A stretch of DNA of 64,000 nt from Roseateles depolymerans (lineage in GTDB: Bacteria; Pseudomonadota; Gammaproteobacteria; Burkholderiales; Burkholderiaceae_C): contig QFOD01000001.1 of assembly GCA_003241055.1 (NCBI GenBank), positions 186,001 through 250,000 on the forward strand, read 5' to 3'. A model generated the notes under the pieces. The model ran no database searches. It was not told the origin of the DNA and was given only the letters and a program-made list of their open reading frames with translations. The position numbers and the translations under genes were made by a program. Below, in pieces: positions 42,051 through 50,057 of the stretch. Position 1 is the first letter of the stretch, and each line of letters begins with the position of its first letter.

Positions 42051-43376
42051 TCAGGCCGCCGGCAGACGCAGCGCGGTCAGCAGCCCGCCGCCCTGGGCAT
42101 TGCTGATGCTGAGGCGCCCGCCCAGGCGCTGCACCGACTTTTCCACGATGGCCAGGCCCAGGCCGGCACCACTGGCGGCGGTGCGCGCCGCGTCGCCGCG
42201 GTAGAAGGGCGTCGTCAGGCGGGCGAGGCGGTCCGGCGGCACGCCCGGGCCGTGGTCTCGCACCCGCAGCTCTATCCAGTGGCCGTGGCGGCTGGCGTCC
42301 ACGTCCACCAGGGCTGGCTCGCCGGGCTGGTGGCCGTAGCGGCGGGCGTTCTCGAACAGGTTGAGCAGGATGCGGGCGAGCTCGGTTTCGTCCGTCCTGA
42401 CGCTGAGCTCCGAGCCCACGCGCAGCCGGAAGCGGATCTGCTCGACGTCGCGGAAGCCCTGGGCCTCGCGCTCGACGATGTCGGCCAGCCGGGCCTCCAG
42501 CAGCTCGGTCTCGTTGGGCCGGGCGTAGTCCATGAACTTGCTGATGATGGCGTCGAGCTGGTCGATGTCCTGGGCCATGAAGTGGCGGGCCTGCTCGTCC
42601 TGCACGCTCATCTCGGTTTCCAGCCGCAACCGGGCCAGCGGCGTGCGCAGGTCGTGCGAGATGCCGGCCAGCATCACCGCGCGGTCTTCCTCCAGCTTGG
42701 CCAGCTCGCGGGCCATGCGGTTGAAACCCATGTTGACCTCACGGATCTCGCTGGTCAGCGTGGTCTCGTCCAGCCGCGAGTCGTACTCGCCCTCGCGAAT
42801 GCGCCCGGCCGCCTCGGCCAGCTCGCGCAGCGGCTGGTTGATGAGCCGGGCGATCAGCGCCGAGCCGACCGCCGTGGCCAGCAGCGCGATGGCGACCCAC
42901 CACCAGTCGGTGCTGAGCGCGACGGACAGCGGCGCCGCGGTGGTCTTGAGCCAGAACGCGTCCTCGCCCATCACATAGCGCACCCACAGCCCGTCGATGC
43001 CGTTGACGCTGCGGGCCACCACGGTGTCGGGGCCGAGGGTTTCGCGCAGCTCGGCGGCCAGGCGGCGCGAGAAGGCGCCGGTGTCGTACGGCAGCCATTG
43101 ATCGTTGGGCTCGGCCACGCGCACCTGCACCGCGTTGCCGCGGCCCAGCGAGCTGATGACGGCGACGCGGTTGATGGCGTCGGTGTGCTCCAGCGCGACG
43201 CGGCTGAGCTTGACCAGGCCGGCCAGCTGCTCGGCCGCTTCCAGCGCACGGGGCTCGGCCTCCAGCGCCTTGAACGTGACCTGCCAGGCCAGCACCGCGC
43301 CGGCCAGCAGCAGGGCCAGCCAGGCGAAGGTGCGCCAGAACAGGTTCAGCGCGATCTTCGGGCGACGACGCGGCAT
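42051..43376 (-). CDS. envZ: Osmosensor-type histidine kinase EnvZ
   Basis: A 441-residue inner-membrane kinase. Transmembrane helices at about 13-33 and 160-180 enclose a periplasmic domain; a HAMP domain follows (LINQPLRELAEAAGRIREGEYDSRL). The phospho-accepting His lies in LAGISHDLRTPLARLRLE, and the ATPase has NLFENARRYGH, DHGPGVP and GAGLGLAIV. The overall arrangement and the pairing with OmpR identify EnvZ. It starts nine bases after the ompR stop, so the two are one operon. Confidence 0.94.
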   Translation of the reverse strand: MPRRRPKIALNLFWRTFAWLALLLAGAVLAWQVTFKALEAEPRALEAAEQLAGLVKLSRVALEHTDAINRVAVISSLGRGNAVQVRVAEPNDQWLPYDTGAFSRRLAAELRETLGPDTVVARSVNGIDGLWVRYVMGEDAFWLKTTAAPLSVALSTDWWWVAIALLATAVGSALIARLINQPLRELAEAAGRIREGEYDSRLDETTLTSEIREVNMGFNRMARELAKLEEDRAVMLAGISHDLRTPLARLRLETEMSVQDEQARHFMAQDIDQLDAIISKFMDYARPNETELLEARLADIVEREAQGFRDVEQIRFRLRVGSELSVRTDETELARILLNLFENARRYGHQPGEPALVDVDASRHGHWIELRVRDHGPGVPPDRLARLTTPFYRGDAARTAASGAGLGLAIVEKSVQRLGGRLSISNAQGGGLLTALRLPAA

Positions 43377-43385
43377 GCCGGTCGG

Positions 43386-44120
43386 TCAGGCGTTCTCGTC
43401 GGGCACGAAGACGTAGCCCACGCCCCAGACCGTCTGGATGTAGCGCGGCTGGGCCGGGTCGGCCTCGATCATCTTGCGCAGGCGCGAGATCTGCACGTCC
43501 AGGCTGCGATCGAAGGGCTCGAATTCGCGGCCGCGGGCCAGTTGCGCCAGCTTGTCGCGGGACAGCGGCTGGCGGGGGTGGCGCACCAGCGTCTTGAGCA
43601 TGGAGAACTCGCCGGTGGTCAGCGGCAGCTGCTCGCCGCTCTTGGTGAGGCGGCGCAGCGCGAGGTCGAACTCGAACGGGCCGAAGCTGACCGTCATGGG
43701 CTCCTTGCTGGGTGCGCCCGGCGCCTCCGGCGGCGGCCGGCGACGCAGCACGGCATTGATGCGGGCCAGCAGCTCGCGCGGGTTGAAGGGCTTGGCCAGG
43801 TAGTCGTCGGCGCCCACCTCCAGCCCGACGATGCGGTCCACCTCTTCGACCTTGGCGGTCAGCATGATGATGGGGGTGCTGTCGTTGGCGGCGCGCAGGC
43901 GGCGGCAGATGGTGAGGCCGTCCTCGCCGGGCAGCATGAGGTCCAGCACGATGAGGTCCACGGTCTCGCGGGTCAGCTGCTTGTTGAGGGCGCGGCTGTC
44001 CTCGGCCAGCAGCACCTCGAAGCCCTCCTGGGTCAGGTAGCGGCGAAGCAGGTCGCGGATGCGGGCGTCGTCGTCGACGACAAGGATGCGGTTGATGCGC
44101 GTGGAGGAGACGCTGTTCAT
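43386..44120 (-). CDS. ompR: Response regulator OmpR
   Basis: A 244-residue DNA-binding regulator. The receiver domain begins RILVVDDDARIRDLLRRYL, with the phospho-acceptor Asp in VDLIVLDLMLPGEDG and the switch Lys in LAKPFNP. The winged-helix OmpR/PhoB domain follows a proline-rich linker (RRRPPPEAPGAPSKEP) and ends with DVQISRLRKMIEADPAQPRYIQTVWGVGYVFVP in outline. By analogy it controls outer-membrane porin genes. ATG 44120 is chosen because homology begins immediately after MNSVSST; ATG 44150 would add an unlikely leader. Confidence 0.95.
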   Translation of the reverse strand: MNSVSSTRINRILVVDDDARIRDLLRRYLTQEGFEVLLAEDSRALNKQLTRETVDLIVLDLMLPGEDGLTICRRLRAANDSTPIIMLTAKVEEVDRIVGLEVGADDYLAKPFNPRELLARINAVLRRRPPPEAPGAPSKEPMTVSFGPFEFDLALRRLTKSGEQLPLTTGEFSMLKTLVRHPRQPLSRDKLAQLARGREFEPFDRSLDVQISRLRKMIEADPAQPRYIQTVWGVGYVFVPDENA

Positions 44121-44266
44121 GCGGCCAATCCGAATTTGTAACAGCGTCATTGTGTTCAGGTTTGTCGGCCGGCCTTGTAGGACGACTGCCCGTCGTTACA
44201 GCTGGTTGCTTCTTGGTCGAGCGAGGCTCGGTCTAAGCTGACTGCTCCATCACTGACGGATCACCG

Positions 44267-44977
44267 ATGCGCTCCCTGAACGCCACCGCCCTCGCGCTGC
44301 TGACCCTGACGGCCCTGGCCGCCCATGCCGGCACCGATCTGCCACAAGACCGCCTGGTGCTGAGCGCCAGCGCCAGCACCGAGGTGAACCGCGACCTCAT
44401 CAGCCTGGGCTTTTCGACGACGCGGGAGGGCAGCGACGCGGCCACGGTGCAGGCCGCGCTCAAGCAGGCCCTCGATGCCGCGCTGACCGAGGCCCGCAAG
44501 GTGGCCAGGCCCGGGCAGGTCGATGTCCAGACAGGCAACTTCTCGCTGAGCCCGCGCTACGCGCCCAAGACGGGCCAGATCAACGGCTGGCAGGGCTCGG
44601 CGGAGCTGGTGGTTGAAGGGCGCGACATGGCCGCCATCGCGCAGCTCAGCGGCCGCATCACGACGCTGTCGATCGCTCGCGTGGGCTATGGGCTGTCGCG
44701 CGAGGCGCGCGAGCGGGTCGAGGGCGAGGTCACGGCCCAGGCGATTTCGCGCTACCGGGCCAAGGCCGCGGACTATGCCCGGCAGTTCGGCTACGGCAGC
44801 TATGTGCTGGGCGAGGTCAGCATCAATGCCGAGGAGCCGGCATCGCGCCCGCTCTTCAAGGCGATGCGCGCCGGCGCGGTGCTGGATGAGGCCCTGCCGG
44901 TGGAGTCCGGCAAGGCGACCGTCAGCGTGAACGTGAGCGGCAGCGTGCAGCTCACGCGTGAGACGATGCAGCGCTGA
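44267..44977 (+). CDS. SIMPL (DUF541) domain periplasmic protein
   Basis: A 236-residue exported protein. The signal peptide (ALALLTLTALAAHAG) is followed by one SIMPL domain, with LVLSASASTEVNRDLISLGFSTTREG at its start and FSLSPRYAPKTGQINGWQGSAELVVEGRD, RVGYGLSREARE, and a final strand GKATVSVNVSGSVQL. Related proteins form outer-membrane-associated assemblies and have been linked to stress tolerance (YggE). A TAAGCT hexamer about 27 bases upstream may be its -10. It is divergent from ompR with a 146-base gap. Confidence 0.88.
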   Translation: MRSLNATALALLTLTALAAHAGTDLPQDRLVLSASASTEVNRDLISLGFSTTREGSDAATVQAALKQALDAALTEARKVARPGQVDVQTGNFSLSPRYAPKTGQINGWQGSAELVVEGRDMAAIAQLSGRITTLSIARVGYGLSREARERVEGEVTAQAISRYRAKAADYARQFGYGSYVLGEVSINAEEPASRPLFKAMRAGAVLDEALPVESGKATVSVNVSGSVQLTRETMQR

Positions 44978-44992
44978 AAGCCGGCAAGGCCT

Positions 44993-45014
44993 GCCCCCGC
45001 GCGTCGGCGGGGGC
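44993..45014. terminator. Possible bidirectional hairpin between convergent genes
   Basis: GCCCCCGC / GCGGGGGC with a six-base loop, 15 bases past the SIMPL gene stop and just before the 3' end of the 3-hydroxybutyrate dehydrogenase gene. No T tract follows on either strand. Confidence 0.35.
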
Positions 45015-45030
45015 GGCGCTGGCTGCGGCG

Positions 45031-45801
45031 TTACTGCGCCGTCCAGCCGCCGTCCATGGCCCAGGCCTGGCCGCGCACGTTCTGCGCGGCGGCCGAGCAC
45101 AGGAACACCGCCAGCTCACCCAGCTCTTCCGGCGTGGTGAACTGCAGCGAGGGCTGCTTCTCCGCCAGCAGGCGGCGCTTCGCTTCCTCGCCGTCCACAC
45201 CTTCGGCCGCGGCGCGGGCGTCCACCTGCTTCTGCACCAGCGGGGTCAGCACCCAGCCGGGGCAGATCGCGTTGACGGTCACGGGCGTGGTGGCCGTTTC
45301 CAGTGCGACCGACTTGGTGAAGCCCACCAGGCCGTGCTTGGCGGCGACATAGGCCGACTTCTGTGCCGAGGCCACCAGACCGTGGGTGGAGGCCAGGTTG
45401 ATGATGCGGCCCCAGCCCTTCTTCAGCATGCCGGGCAGCGCCAGCCGGGTCGTGTGAAAGGCCGAGCTGAGGTTGATCGCGATGATCGCGTCCCACTTGT
45501 CGACCGGAAAGTCCTGCACCGACGCCACATGCTGGATGCCGGCGTTGTTGACCAGGATGTCGATGCCGCCGAACTCGGCGTCGGCGTAGGCCAGCATGGC
45601 TTCGATCTCGGCGGGCTTGCTCATGTCGGCCCCGTGGTAGCCGACACGAACGCCCAGCGCGGCGACCTCGGCCTGTGGCGCCTTGGCGTCGCCAAAGCCA
45701 TTGAGCACGATATTGGCGCCCTGGCGCGCGAGTGACAGCGCGATGCCCAGCCCGATGCCGCTGGTGGAGCCGGTGACGAGCGCGGTTTTGCCTTTCAACA
45801 T
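45031..45801 (-). CDS. bdhA: 3-hydroxybutyrate dehydrogenase
   Basis: A 256-residue short-chain dehydrogenase that oxidises D-3-hydroxybutyrate to acetoacetate with NAD+, the step after polyhydroxybutyrate depolymerisation. The glycine-rich loop is TGSTSGIGLGIA (10-21). The catalytic residues are Ser138, Tyr151 and Lys155 (YVAAK), and ICPGWVLTPLVQKQ is the substrate-loop signature of this enzyme. NNAG is at 85-88. It is divergent from an alpha/beta hydrolase gene (45 bases between starts), which may act in the same pathway. Confidence 0.94.
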   Translation of the reverse strand: MLKGKTALVTGSTSGIGLGIALSLARQGANIVLNGFGDAKAPQAEVAALGVRVGYHGADMSKPAEIEAMLAYADAEFGGIDILVNNAGIQHVASVQDFPVDKWDAIIAINLSSAFHTTRLALPGMLKKGWGRIINLASTHGLVASAQKSAYVAAKHGLVGFTKSVALETATTPVTVNAICPGWVLTPLVQKQVDARAAAEGVDGEEAKRRLLAEKQPSLQFTTPEELGELAVFLCSAAAQNVRGQAWAMDGGWTAQ

Positions 45802-45846
45802 GGGAGTCCCTGCGGGTTGCTACGATGGTTCGACAAGGATGCCATC

Positions 45847-46728
45847 ATGACCGAACCGCGCCTGAACTACGTGAATTGTCTGGATGCCACCGGCCTGCAT
45901 CGAATGGCCTATTGGGAGTGGGCCGGGCCGACGCCGCAGGCCCCGGTGCTGGTGTGCGTGCACGGCCTGTCGCGTCAGGGGCGGGATTTCGATGCACTGG
46001 CGCAGGTGATGCGTGCGCACTACCGGGTGATCTGCCCCGATGTCGTGGGCCGTGGCGCATCCGACTGGCTGCGCCAGCCGGCGGGCTATCAGATTCCGGC
46101 CTATGTGGCGGACATGGTCACGCTGCTGGCCCGTCTGGACGTGGCGCAGGTGGACTGGGTGGGCACGTCCATGGGCGGCCTGATCGGCCTCGGTCTGGCG
46201 TCGCTGCCGCGGCCGGCGGAGATGCCGTCACCGATTCGCCGCCTGGTGCTCAATGACGTGGGGCCGGCCATCCGCTTCGATGCGCTGCAGCGTATCGGCA
46301 CCTACCTGGGCAAGGCGCCAGGTTTTGCGTCACTGGAGCAGGGCGCCGACTATCTGCGCAGCATTTCGCTGGGCTTCGGCCCGCACAGCGAGGCTGAATG
46401 GGCGGCCTTGTCGCGCCCGATGTTCAAGCCCGATGGCGAGGGCTGGCGCCTGCACTACGACCCGGCCATTGCCAGCGGGTTTGCGGCGCTCACCCCGGAG
46501 CTGGCCGCTGCCGGCGAGGCGATGCTGTGGGCCGCATGGGACGGGCTGCGCTGCCCGACGCTGTTGATCCGGGGCGGGGAGTCTGACCTGCTGAGCGCCG
46601 ACACGGCGCGGCTGATGGCCGAGCGCGGTCCGCGGGCCCGTGTGGCTGAACTGAAGGACGTGGGGCATGCGCCCACCCTGGTGCACGATGACCAGATCGA
46701 TCTGGTGAGGAATTTCCTGCTCGAATGA
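45847..46728 (+). CDS. Alpha/beta hydrolase
   Basis: A 293-residue hydrolase. VLVCVHGLSRQGRDFDAL forms the oxyanion-hole strand, VGTSMGGLIGLGLA the nucleophile elbow (Ser), and DVGHAPTLVHD holds the catalytic His, with Asp expected in RGGESDLLSAD. The position opposite 3-hydroxybutyrate dehydrogenase suggests an esterase for hydroxybutyrate oligomers, but no polyhydroxybutyrate-depolymerase-specific motif is seen. ATG 45847 with AAGGAT upstream is preferred over 45817. TACGAT at 45820-45825 may be the -10. Its stop overlaps the relA start (ATGA). Confidence 0.85.
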   Translation: MTEPRLNYVNCLDATGLHRMAYWEWAGPTPQAPVLVCVHGLSRQGRDFDALAQVMRAHYRVICPDVVGRGASDWLRQPAGYQIPAYVADMVTLLARLDVAQVDWVGTSMGGLIGLGLASLPRPAEMPSPIRRLVLNDVGPAIRFDALQRIGTYLGKAPGFASLEQGADYLRSISLGFGPHSEAEWAALSRPMFKPDGEGWRLHYDPAIASGFAALTPELAAAGEAMLWAAWDGLRCPTLLIRGGESDLLSADTARLMAERGPRARVAELKDVGHAPTLVHDDQIDLVRNFLLE

Positions 46729-48992
46729 AGACTGCGTTGATGACCGAGGCGTCCGCGGCGGCGCCTATCGTCGCCCTGCTGGATGCCGATGCCGGCCCCG
46801 GCAGCGCCGAGGTGGTGCGCGCCCGGGCCTTTGCCGAGCCCTTGCTGACGGGTGAGCTGCTGGATACCGCCGAGGGCGTGCTCGCACACGCCGATGGCGT
46901 GGCGGCCATCCTGGCCGGCATCGGCGCCGCCCCGGCCCTGCAGGCGGCCGTGTATCTCGTCTATGCCGGCGACTTCCTGGCCAAGCCCGAGGAGGTGTTG
47001 GCCAAGGCGTTTGGTGACAGCTATGCCAGCCTGGTGTCGCATACGCGGCGGCTGGTGCAGCTGCAGCGGGCCACGCGTGACGCAAAGGCCCGCAGCGAGG
47101 ACCGCGCAGACCAGCAGGCCCAGCAGACGGAGCGGGTGCGCAAGATGCTGCTGGCGTTCTCGCGTGACCTGCGGGTCGTGCTGCTGCGCCTGGCATCGCG
47201 GCTGCAGACGCTGCGTTGGTTCGCGGCCAGCAAGCGGCCCTGTCCGCCGGAGCTGGCGGCCGAGTCGCAGACGGTGTTCGCGCCGCTGGCCAATCGATTG
47301 GGCATCTGGCAGCTGAAGTGGGAGCTGGAGGACCTGTCGTTCCGCTTCCGCGATCCGGAGGCCTACCGCGCCATCGCCACGGCACTGGACGAGACCCGGG
47401 TGGAGCGCGAGCAGCGCGTGGAAGCAGCCCGTGCCGCGCTGGAGGCGGATCTGCGGGCCCAGGGGCTGGATGCGCAGGTGCAGGGTCGCCCCAAGCATCT
47501 CTACAGCATCCACAAGAAGATGAAGGGCAAGAACCTGCTGCTGGAGCAGGTGTTCGATCTGCGGGCACTGCGGGTCATCGTGCCGACGGTGGCGGATTGC
47601 TATGCCGCGCTGGCGCGTCTGCACGAGCTCTACCTGCCGGTGCCCGGCGAGTTCGACGACTACATCGCCAAGCCCAAGCCCAACGGCTACCAGTCGCTGC
47701 ATACCGTGGTTCGCGGGCCGGACGGCCATGCGATGGAGGTGCAGATCCGCACGCGCGAGATGCATGAGCATGCGGAGCACGGGGTCGCGGCGCACTGGGC
47801 CTACAAGGAGGCTGGCGTGCGCGGCTATGCCGGGGTCAGCGCGGCGGGCGAGTTCGAGGAGCGTGTGGCCCAGGCGCGCAAGGCGGTGCTGAATCAGCTG
47901 CTCGCCTGGGAGCGCGACGCGGTGCAGGCCGAGGGTGGCGGCCCGAGCTTTGATGACCGCATCTACGTGTTCACGCCGCAGGCCACCATCGTCGAGCTGG
48001 CGGCGGGCGCCACGCCGGTGGACTTTGCCTATGCGGTGCACACCGACCTGGGCCACCGTTGCCGTGGGGCGCGCATCGACGGGCAGATGCTGCCGTTGAA
48101 CACACCGCTTCGCAGCGGGCAGACCGTCGAGATCATCGCGGCCAAGGAGGGGGGGCCGTCGCTGGACTGGCTCAACCCCGAGCTCGGCTATCTGCAGAGC
48201 CAGCGCTCGCGCGCCAAGGTGCGGGCATGGTTCAACGCGCTGCAGCAGGCGCAGACCATCGCCAAGGGGCGTGAGCTGGTGGAGAAGCTGCTGCAGCGTG
48301 AGGGCAAGACGGCGCTCAAGCTCGACGAGCTGGCGGCCCGGCTCGGCTTCAAGGGCTCGGACGCGCTCTTCGAGGTGGTGGGCAAGGACGAATACTCGCT
48401 GCGCAACATCGAGCAGCTGCTGCGTCCCGCAGAGCCCGAGCGGGATGAGGACGAACTGCTGGCGCAGCGGCACACCCGCAGCCCGAGCAGCGAGGCCGTC
48501 GGCAAGGGCGGCGTGCTGGTGGTTGGCATCGATTCGTTGCTGACCACCTTGTCGCGCTGCTGCCGGCCGGCGCCCCCGGATGCCATCCTTGGCTACGTGA
48601 CGCGCGGCAAGGGCGTGGCGGTGCACCGCTCGGACTGCAGCAACCTGGCCGAGATGCGGCGGCGCTCGCCGGAGCGCGTGATCGCGGTGGCCTGGGGATT
48701 CGGCGACGCGTCGACCAAGGGCGCGCCGGTCTACCCGGTGGATGTGCTGGTGGAGGCCGGAGACCGGCAGGGGCTGCTGCGGGATGTGCTGGAGGTGTTC
48801 GCCAAGGAGAAGATGAACGTGGTCGCGGTGAATACCCAGTCGCTCAAGCCGGGGGCCGCCAAACCGAGGACGGGCGGGGGCGATACGGCCTGGATGAGCT
48901 TCACGCTGGAGATCAGCGATGCGTCCAAGCTGAGCAAGGTGCTGCGCGATCTGTGTTCGATCGCCGGCGTTCGCTCGGCGCGCCGGAAGTGA
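46725..48992 (+). CDS. relA: (p)ppGpp synthetase RelA (monofunctional)
   Basis: A 755-residue stringent-response enzyme that transfers pyrophosphate from ATP to GTP/GDP on starved ribosomes. The N-terminal HD region has lost its catalytic HD pair (QAAVYLVYAGDFL replaces the family's LLHDVIEDT). The synthetase domain shows RPKHLYSIHKKMKGKN, EFDD at 309-312 (the ExDD motif of RelA rather than RxKD of SpoT/Rel), KPNGYQSLHT and EVQIRTREMHEHAEHGVAAHW. TGS, helical, zinc-finger-like and ACT domains follow. It starts in the stop of the hydrolase gene (ATGA), so translation is coupled. Confidence 0.96.
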   Translation: MKTALMTEASAAAPIVALLDADAGPGSAEVVRARAFAEPLLTGELLDTAEGVLAHADGVAAILAGIGAAPALQAAVYLVYAGDFLAKPEEVLAKAFGDSYASLVSHTRRLVQLQRATRDAKARSEDRADQQAQQTERVRKMLLAFSRDLRVVLLRLASRLQTLRWFAASKRPCPPELAAESQTVFAPLANRLGIWQLKWELEDLSFRFRDPEAYRAIATALDETRVEREQRVEAARAALEADLRAQGLDAQVQGRPKHLYSIHKKMKGKNLLLEQVFDLRALRVIVPTVADCYAALARLHELYLPVPGEFDDYIAKPKPNGYQSLHTVVRGPDGHAMEVQIRTREMHEHAEHGVAAHWAYKEAGVRGYAGVSAAGEFEERVAQARKAVLNQLLAWERDAVQAEGGGPSFDDRIYVFTPQATIVELAAGATPVDFAYAVHTDLGHRCRGARIDGQMLPLNTPLRSGQTVEIIAAKEGGPSLDWLNPELGYLQSQRSRAKVRAWFNALQQAQTIAKGRELVEKLLQREGKTALKLDELAARLGFKGSDALFEVVGKDEYSLRNIEQLLRPAEPERDEDELLAQRHTRSPSSEAVGKGGVLVVGIDSLLTTLSRCCRPAPPDAILGYVTRGKGVAVHRSDCSNLAEMRRRSPERVIAVAWGFGDASTKGAPVYPVDVLVEAGDRQGLLRDVLEVFAKEKMNVVAVNTQSLKPGAAKPRTGGGDTAWMSFTLEISDASKLSKVLRDLCSIAGVRSARRK

Positions 48993-49007
48993 TGCCTGGA
49001 GCGGGTT

Positions 49008-49037
49008 TTGCCGACGGGCAAAAATCCGTGCTATAGT
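49008..49037 (+). promoter_or_regulatory. Sigma-70 promoter of the tRNA-Val genes
   Basis: TTGCCG at about 49008-49013 and TATAGT at about 49032-49037 are 18 bases apart. Transcription would start a few bases before the first tRNA at 49050. The promoter begins 15 bases after the relA stop. Confidence 0.65.
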
Positions 49038-49049
49038 CTTTAGCTCTTC

Positions 49050-49126
49050 AGGCGCGTAGCTCAGCTGGTTAGAGCACCACCTTGACATGGTGGGGGTCGT
49101 TGGTTCGAGTCCAATCGCGCCTACCA
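49050..49126 (+). tRNA. tRNA-Val (GAC), copy 1
   Basis: A 77-base cloverleaf. The acceptor stem AGGCGCG pairs with CGCGCCU, followed by discriminator A and encoded CCA. The anticodon loop TTGACAT gives anticodon GAC. D-loop (AGCTCAGCTGGTTAGAGC) and T-loop (GGTTCGAGTCC) are standard. It is identical to copy 2. Confidence 0.97.
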
Positions 49127-49131
49127 GATTC

Positions 49132-49162
49132 AGCCCCGGATGGTGATCCATCCGGGGCTTTT
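49132..49162 (+). terminator. Hairpin between the two tRNA-Val genes
   Basis: A 12-base stem AGCCCCGGATGG / CCATCCGGGGCT with a TGAT loop and TTTT tail, six bases after tRNA copy 1. It looks like an intrinsic terminator left behind by tandem duplication, and may reduce transcription of copy 2. Confidence 0.7.
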
Positions 49163-49202
49163 GAATCCTGAAACCGGACTGGACCGGTGAAGACAGATTT
49201 CC

Positions 49203-49279
49203 AGGCGCGTAGCTCAGCTGGTTAGAGCACCACCTTGACATGGTGGGGGTCGTTGGTTCGAGTCCAATCGCGCCTACCA
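49203..49279 (+). tRNA. tRNA-Val (GAC), copy 2
   Basis: Identical 77-base copy, with GAC anticodon and encoded CCA, placed 153 bases downstream of copy 1 (start to start). No separate promoter is obvious between the copies. Confidence 0.97.
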
Positions 49280-49294
49280 AGGCACTAGCCTTTC

Positions 49295-49327
49295 AAAAAC
49301 CCCGGTTCGCAAGAGCCGGGGTTTTTT
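49295..49327 (+). terminator. Strong intrinsic terminator after tRNA-Val copy 2
   Basis: AAAAACCCCGGTTC-GCAA-GAGCCGGGGTTTTTT: nine GC-rich base pairs extended by A-T pairs, tetraloop GCAA, six T. It starts 16 bases after the second tRNA. Confidence 0.93.
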
Positions 49328-49419
49328 GTTGTGTTCTGCCGGATTTCTCCCTGGTTTACCCGCCTGAAGGGGTATGGTGGTCTGCCTAGAATTTGCTGCA
49401 CCGCACAGGAGACCCCCGC

Positions 49420-49971
49420 ATGGCGACTGCCCGCAAGAGGCCGACAACCGATGTCCCCCCGGAAGGCGCGACCGAGGCAAGCAAGCCCGGTCTGCGCATT
49501 CTCAAAAAATACCCCAACCGTCGGCTCTACGACACGCAGACCAGCAGCTACATCACGCTGGCTGATGTGAAGCGCATGGTGCTGGAGGGCGTGGTGTTCG
49601 AGGTGCACGATGCCAAGAGTCACGACGACCTGACCCGGTCCATCCTGCTGCAGATCATCCTGGAGGAGGAGACCGGCGGCGTGCCGCTGTTCAGCACGCC
49701 GGTGCTGGCCCAGATCATTCGCTTCTATGGGCATGCGATGCAGGGCGCGATGGGCGGCATGCTGGAGCGCCAAATGCAGGCCTTCACCGACATGCAGCAG
49801 GCCTTCGCCGAACAGTCCACGCCGGGCATGACCTTCACCCCGGACATGTGGTCGGGGCTGATGGGGGGTTATGCCGAGCAGTCCAAGACGCTGATGAATC
49901 AGTGGCAGGAGCAGCTCAAGCAGGCGGGCTCACTGTTCCCGGGCATGCCGGGCTTCGGCGCCAAGAAGTAA
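49420..49971 (+). CDS. phaR: Polyhydroxyalkanoate synthesis repressor PhaR
   Basis: A 183-residue regulator that represses phasin and polyhydroxyalkanoate synthesis genes and binds PHB granules. The N-terminal DNA-binding segment RILKKYPNRRLYDTQTSSYITLADVKRMVLEG (residues about 27-58) is the family signature in outline. The C-terminal part binds polymer: LFSTPVLAQIIRFYGHAMQG followed by a Gln/Met-rich tail (LERQMQAFTDMQQAFAEQ). ATG 49420 with CAGGAGACC upstream is used. It is the first protein gene after the tRNA terminator. The pha biosynthetic genes are not in the window. Confidence 0.95.
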   Translation: MATARKRPTTDVPPEGATEASKPGLRILKKYPNRRLYDTQTSSYITLADVKRMVLEGVVFEVHDAKSHDDLTRSILLQIILEEETGGVPLFSTPVLAQIIRFYGHAMQGAMGGMLERQMQAFTDMQQAFAEQSTPGMTFTPDMWSGLMGGYAEQSKTLMNQWQEQLKQAGSLFPGMPGFGAKK

Positions 49972-50045
49972 CGCGGCACGCCGGCGACCGCGACGCCTGG
50001 CGGGGTTGAATTCGCCGGCGTTGTCGCGTCGCGGGTCACATCGCC

Positions 50046-50051
50046 GAAAAT
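50046..50051 (+). promoter_or_regulatory. Candidate -10 element of a leaderless rimO promoter
   Basis: GAAAAT ends six bases before the rimO ATG at 50058. The remaining ACGGCG has no ribosome-binding site. TTGTCG at 50021-50026 could be a -35, with a long 19-base spacer. Confidence 0.45.
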
Positions 50052-50057
50052 ACGGCG

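Noticed and set aside
46725..48992. Bifunctional SpoT/Rel instead of RelA
   Set aside because: The hydrolase HD residues are missing and the synthetase carries ExDD (EFDD), the RelA form.
46455..49280. A 941-codon minus-strand frame across relA and both tRNA genes
   Set aside because: It reads through both tRNA-Val genes and opposite relA; real coding lies on the plus strand.
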